From positions 4,516,001 through 4,580,000 of the forward strand of contig NZ_JAFBBP010000001.1 in the NCBI RefSeq assembly GCF_016907275.1: a stretch of 64,000 nt of DNA, read 5' to 3'. Position 1 is the first letter of the stretch; every line of letters begins with the position of its first letter. A model generated the notes under the pieces. That model saw nothing but the letters and a program-made list of their open reading frames with translations. It was not told the origin of the DNA and searched no databases. The translations under genes and the position numbers were made by a program. This document shows, piece after piece, positions 62,956 to 64,000 of the stretch. The DNA is from Micromonospora luteifusca. GTDB lineage: Bacteria; Actinomycetota; Actinomycetes; Mycobacteriales; Micromonosporaceae.

Positions 62956-64000
62956 GTGTTTGACACCTTGAGTGACCGCCTGTCCGGGATCTTCACCAAG
63001 CTCCGCGGCAAGGGGCGGCTCACCGACGCCGACATCGACGCCACCGCGCGCGAGATCCGCCTCGCGCTGCTGGAGGCGGACGTCGCGCTGCCGGTCGTCA
63101 AGGGCTTCATCGCGGCCGTCAAGGAGCGGGCCCGCAGCTCCGAGGTCTCCCAGGCGCTGAACCCGGCCCAGCAGATCATCAAGATCGTCAACGAAGAGCT
63201 GATCACCGTGCTCGGTGGCGAGGGCCGGCGGCTCCAGTTCGCCAAGCAGCCGCCGACCGTGATCATGCTGGCCGGTCTCCAGGGTTCCGGTAAGACGACC
63301 CTGGCCGGCAAGCTGGCCCGCTGGCTCAAGGCGCAGGGACACCAGCCGCTGCTCGTCGCCGCGGACCTCCAGCGCCCCAACGCCGTCGGGCAGCTCCAGG
63401 TGCTCGGTGGCCGGGCTGGCGTCGAGGTGTACGCCCCGGAGCCCGGCAACGGCACCGGTGACCCGGTGCAGGTGGCCCGCGCGTCGATCGAGCACGCGAA
63501 GCGGGCAGCCCGCGACATCGTCATCGTCGACACCGCCGGCCGGCTCGGCATCGACGCCGAGATGATGCAGCAGGCCGCCGACATTCGCGACGCCGTCTCG
63601 CCGGACGAGGTCATCTTCGTCATCGACGCCATGGTCGGCCAGGATGCCGTGCGCACCGCCGAGGCGTTCCGCGACGGCGTCGGCATCACCGGCGTGGTGC
63701 TCTCCAAGCTCGACGGCGACGCCCGTGGTGGTGCCGCGCTGTCGGTCCGCGAGGTGACCGGGCAGCCGATCCTGTTCGCCTCCACCGGCGAAAAGTTGGA
63801 AGACTTCGACGTCTTCCACCCCGACCGGATGGCCAGCCGGATCCTCGGCATGGGCGATGTCCTCACTCTGATCGAGCAGGCCGAGCAGGCCTTCGACTCC
63901 GATCAGAAGGAGAAGATGACCGCCAAGCTGATGGGCGGTGAGCAGTTCACCCTGGACGACTTCCTCGACCAGCTCATCGCGGTGCGGCGGATGGGCCCGA
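62956..64000 (+). CDS. ffh: Signal recognition particle protein Ffh, N-terminal part
   Basis: The window ends inside this gene; 348 codons are present. GTG TTT GAC ACC at 62956 begins VFDTLSDRLSGIFTKLRGKG, the N domain of Ffh. The G domain shows MLAGLQGSGKTTLAGKLAR (G1), ADLQRPNAVGQL (G2), DTAGRLGIDAEMMQQ (G3) and SKLDGDARGGAALS (G4). The visible end (EQFTLDDFLDQLIAVRRMGP) enters the methionine-rich M domain that binds signal sequences and 4.5S RNA. Ffh works with FtsY (54104). Frame verified by translation. Confidence 0.95.
   Translation, partial: MFDTLSDRLSGIFTKLRGKGRLTDADIDATAREIRLALLEADVALPVVKGFIAAVKERARSSEVSQALNPAQQIIKIVNEELITVLGGEGRRLQFAKQPPTVIMLAGLQGSGKTTLAGKLARWLKAQGHQPLLVAADLQRPNAVGQLQVLGGRAGVEVYAPEPGNGTGDPVQVARASIEHAKRAARDIVIVDTAGRLGIDAEMMQQAADIRDAVSPDEVIFVIDAMVGQDAVRTAEAFRDGVGITGVVLSKLDGDARGGAALSVREVTGQPILFASTGEKLEDFDVFHPDRMASRILGMGDVLTLIEQAEQAFDSDQKEKMTAKLMGGEQFTLDDFLDQLIAVRRMGP

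Overview
The window is GC-rich actinobacterial chromosome, and it reads as a member of the Micromonosporaceae (Micromonospora-like). The core gene order (ndgR-leuC-leuD-hup ... gpsA-ddl-thiL-rpmB-DAK2-recG-rsmD-coaD-sepIVA-rpmF-rnc-mutM-smc-ftsY-amt-glnB-glnD-ffh) matches, as I recall it, the conserved Streptomyces coelicolor block from ndgR to ffh. Inserted between these genes are family-typical extras and several intergenic palindromes of the kind I associate with Micromonospora. I see no prophage, insertion sequence, CRISPR array, rRNA or biosynthetic cluster. All names come from reading translations and motifs; no database search was run.

Layout. 1-4.6 kb: end of an HtrA-type protease, a small membrane protein, arfB, a DNA-glycosylase-like protein, a Pro-rich secreted protein and a FAH-family hydrolase. 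4.6-5.4 kb: tRNA-Gln(CTG), two near-identical tRNA-Glu(CTC) genes with their own hairpins, and a 61-bp dispersed-type inverted repeat. 5.4-9.1 kb: the IclR regulator ndgR divergent from leuCD, then a histone-like HU protein. 9.1-16 kb: a membrane EEP-family protein, then a polyphosphate module on the minus strand (ppk, CYTH/CHAD protein, Nudix/phosphatase) with a PHO-box-like sequence upstream. 16-22 kb: cold-shock-like protein and cofC (minus), then plsC-gpsA, a PLP lyase, a PrmC-like methyltransferase and a ROK kinase. 22-27.5 kb: XRE/DUF397 regulatory pair, ddl, DUF3515 and Lrp-like proteins, thiL, GNAT, rpmB. 28-39.2 kb: DAK2 protein, recG, LPXTG surface protein, rsmD-coaD-sepIVA-DUF177-rpmF-plsX-rnc-mutM. 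39.4-44.3 kb: MMPL transporter, GH114-like lipoprotein, CAP-domain protein, a small conserved coiled-coil protein. 44.7-54 kb: smc, HAD hydrolase, DinB, USP, an MFS pump with its MarR regulator, and a PhoD-like phosphatase. 54-64 kb: ftsY, phosphotransferase, the nitrogen operon amt-glnB-glnD behind a GlnR box, a two-component system, and the start of ffh.

The most notable observations are these. (i) An apparent single-base insertion near 29603 removes the stop of the DAK2 gene and fuses it in frame to recG; the expected C-terminus and an ATGA junction are intact in the +1 frame. (ii) Two dispersed copies (33.5 and 60.7 kb) of a hairpin element share a 36-nt core around GGCATATTTATACC but have different, each self-complementary, outer arms. 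(iii) A 61-bp inverted repeat sits at 5.26 kb. (iv) A 27-codon mini-gene made of a repeat-like sequence bridges plsC to gpsA through two ATGA overlaps. (v) Period-26 duplications cover the stop codons of both cofC and the marR gene. (vi) Tandem operators lie upstream of the MFS pump.
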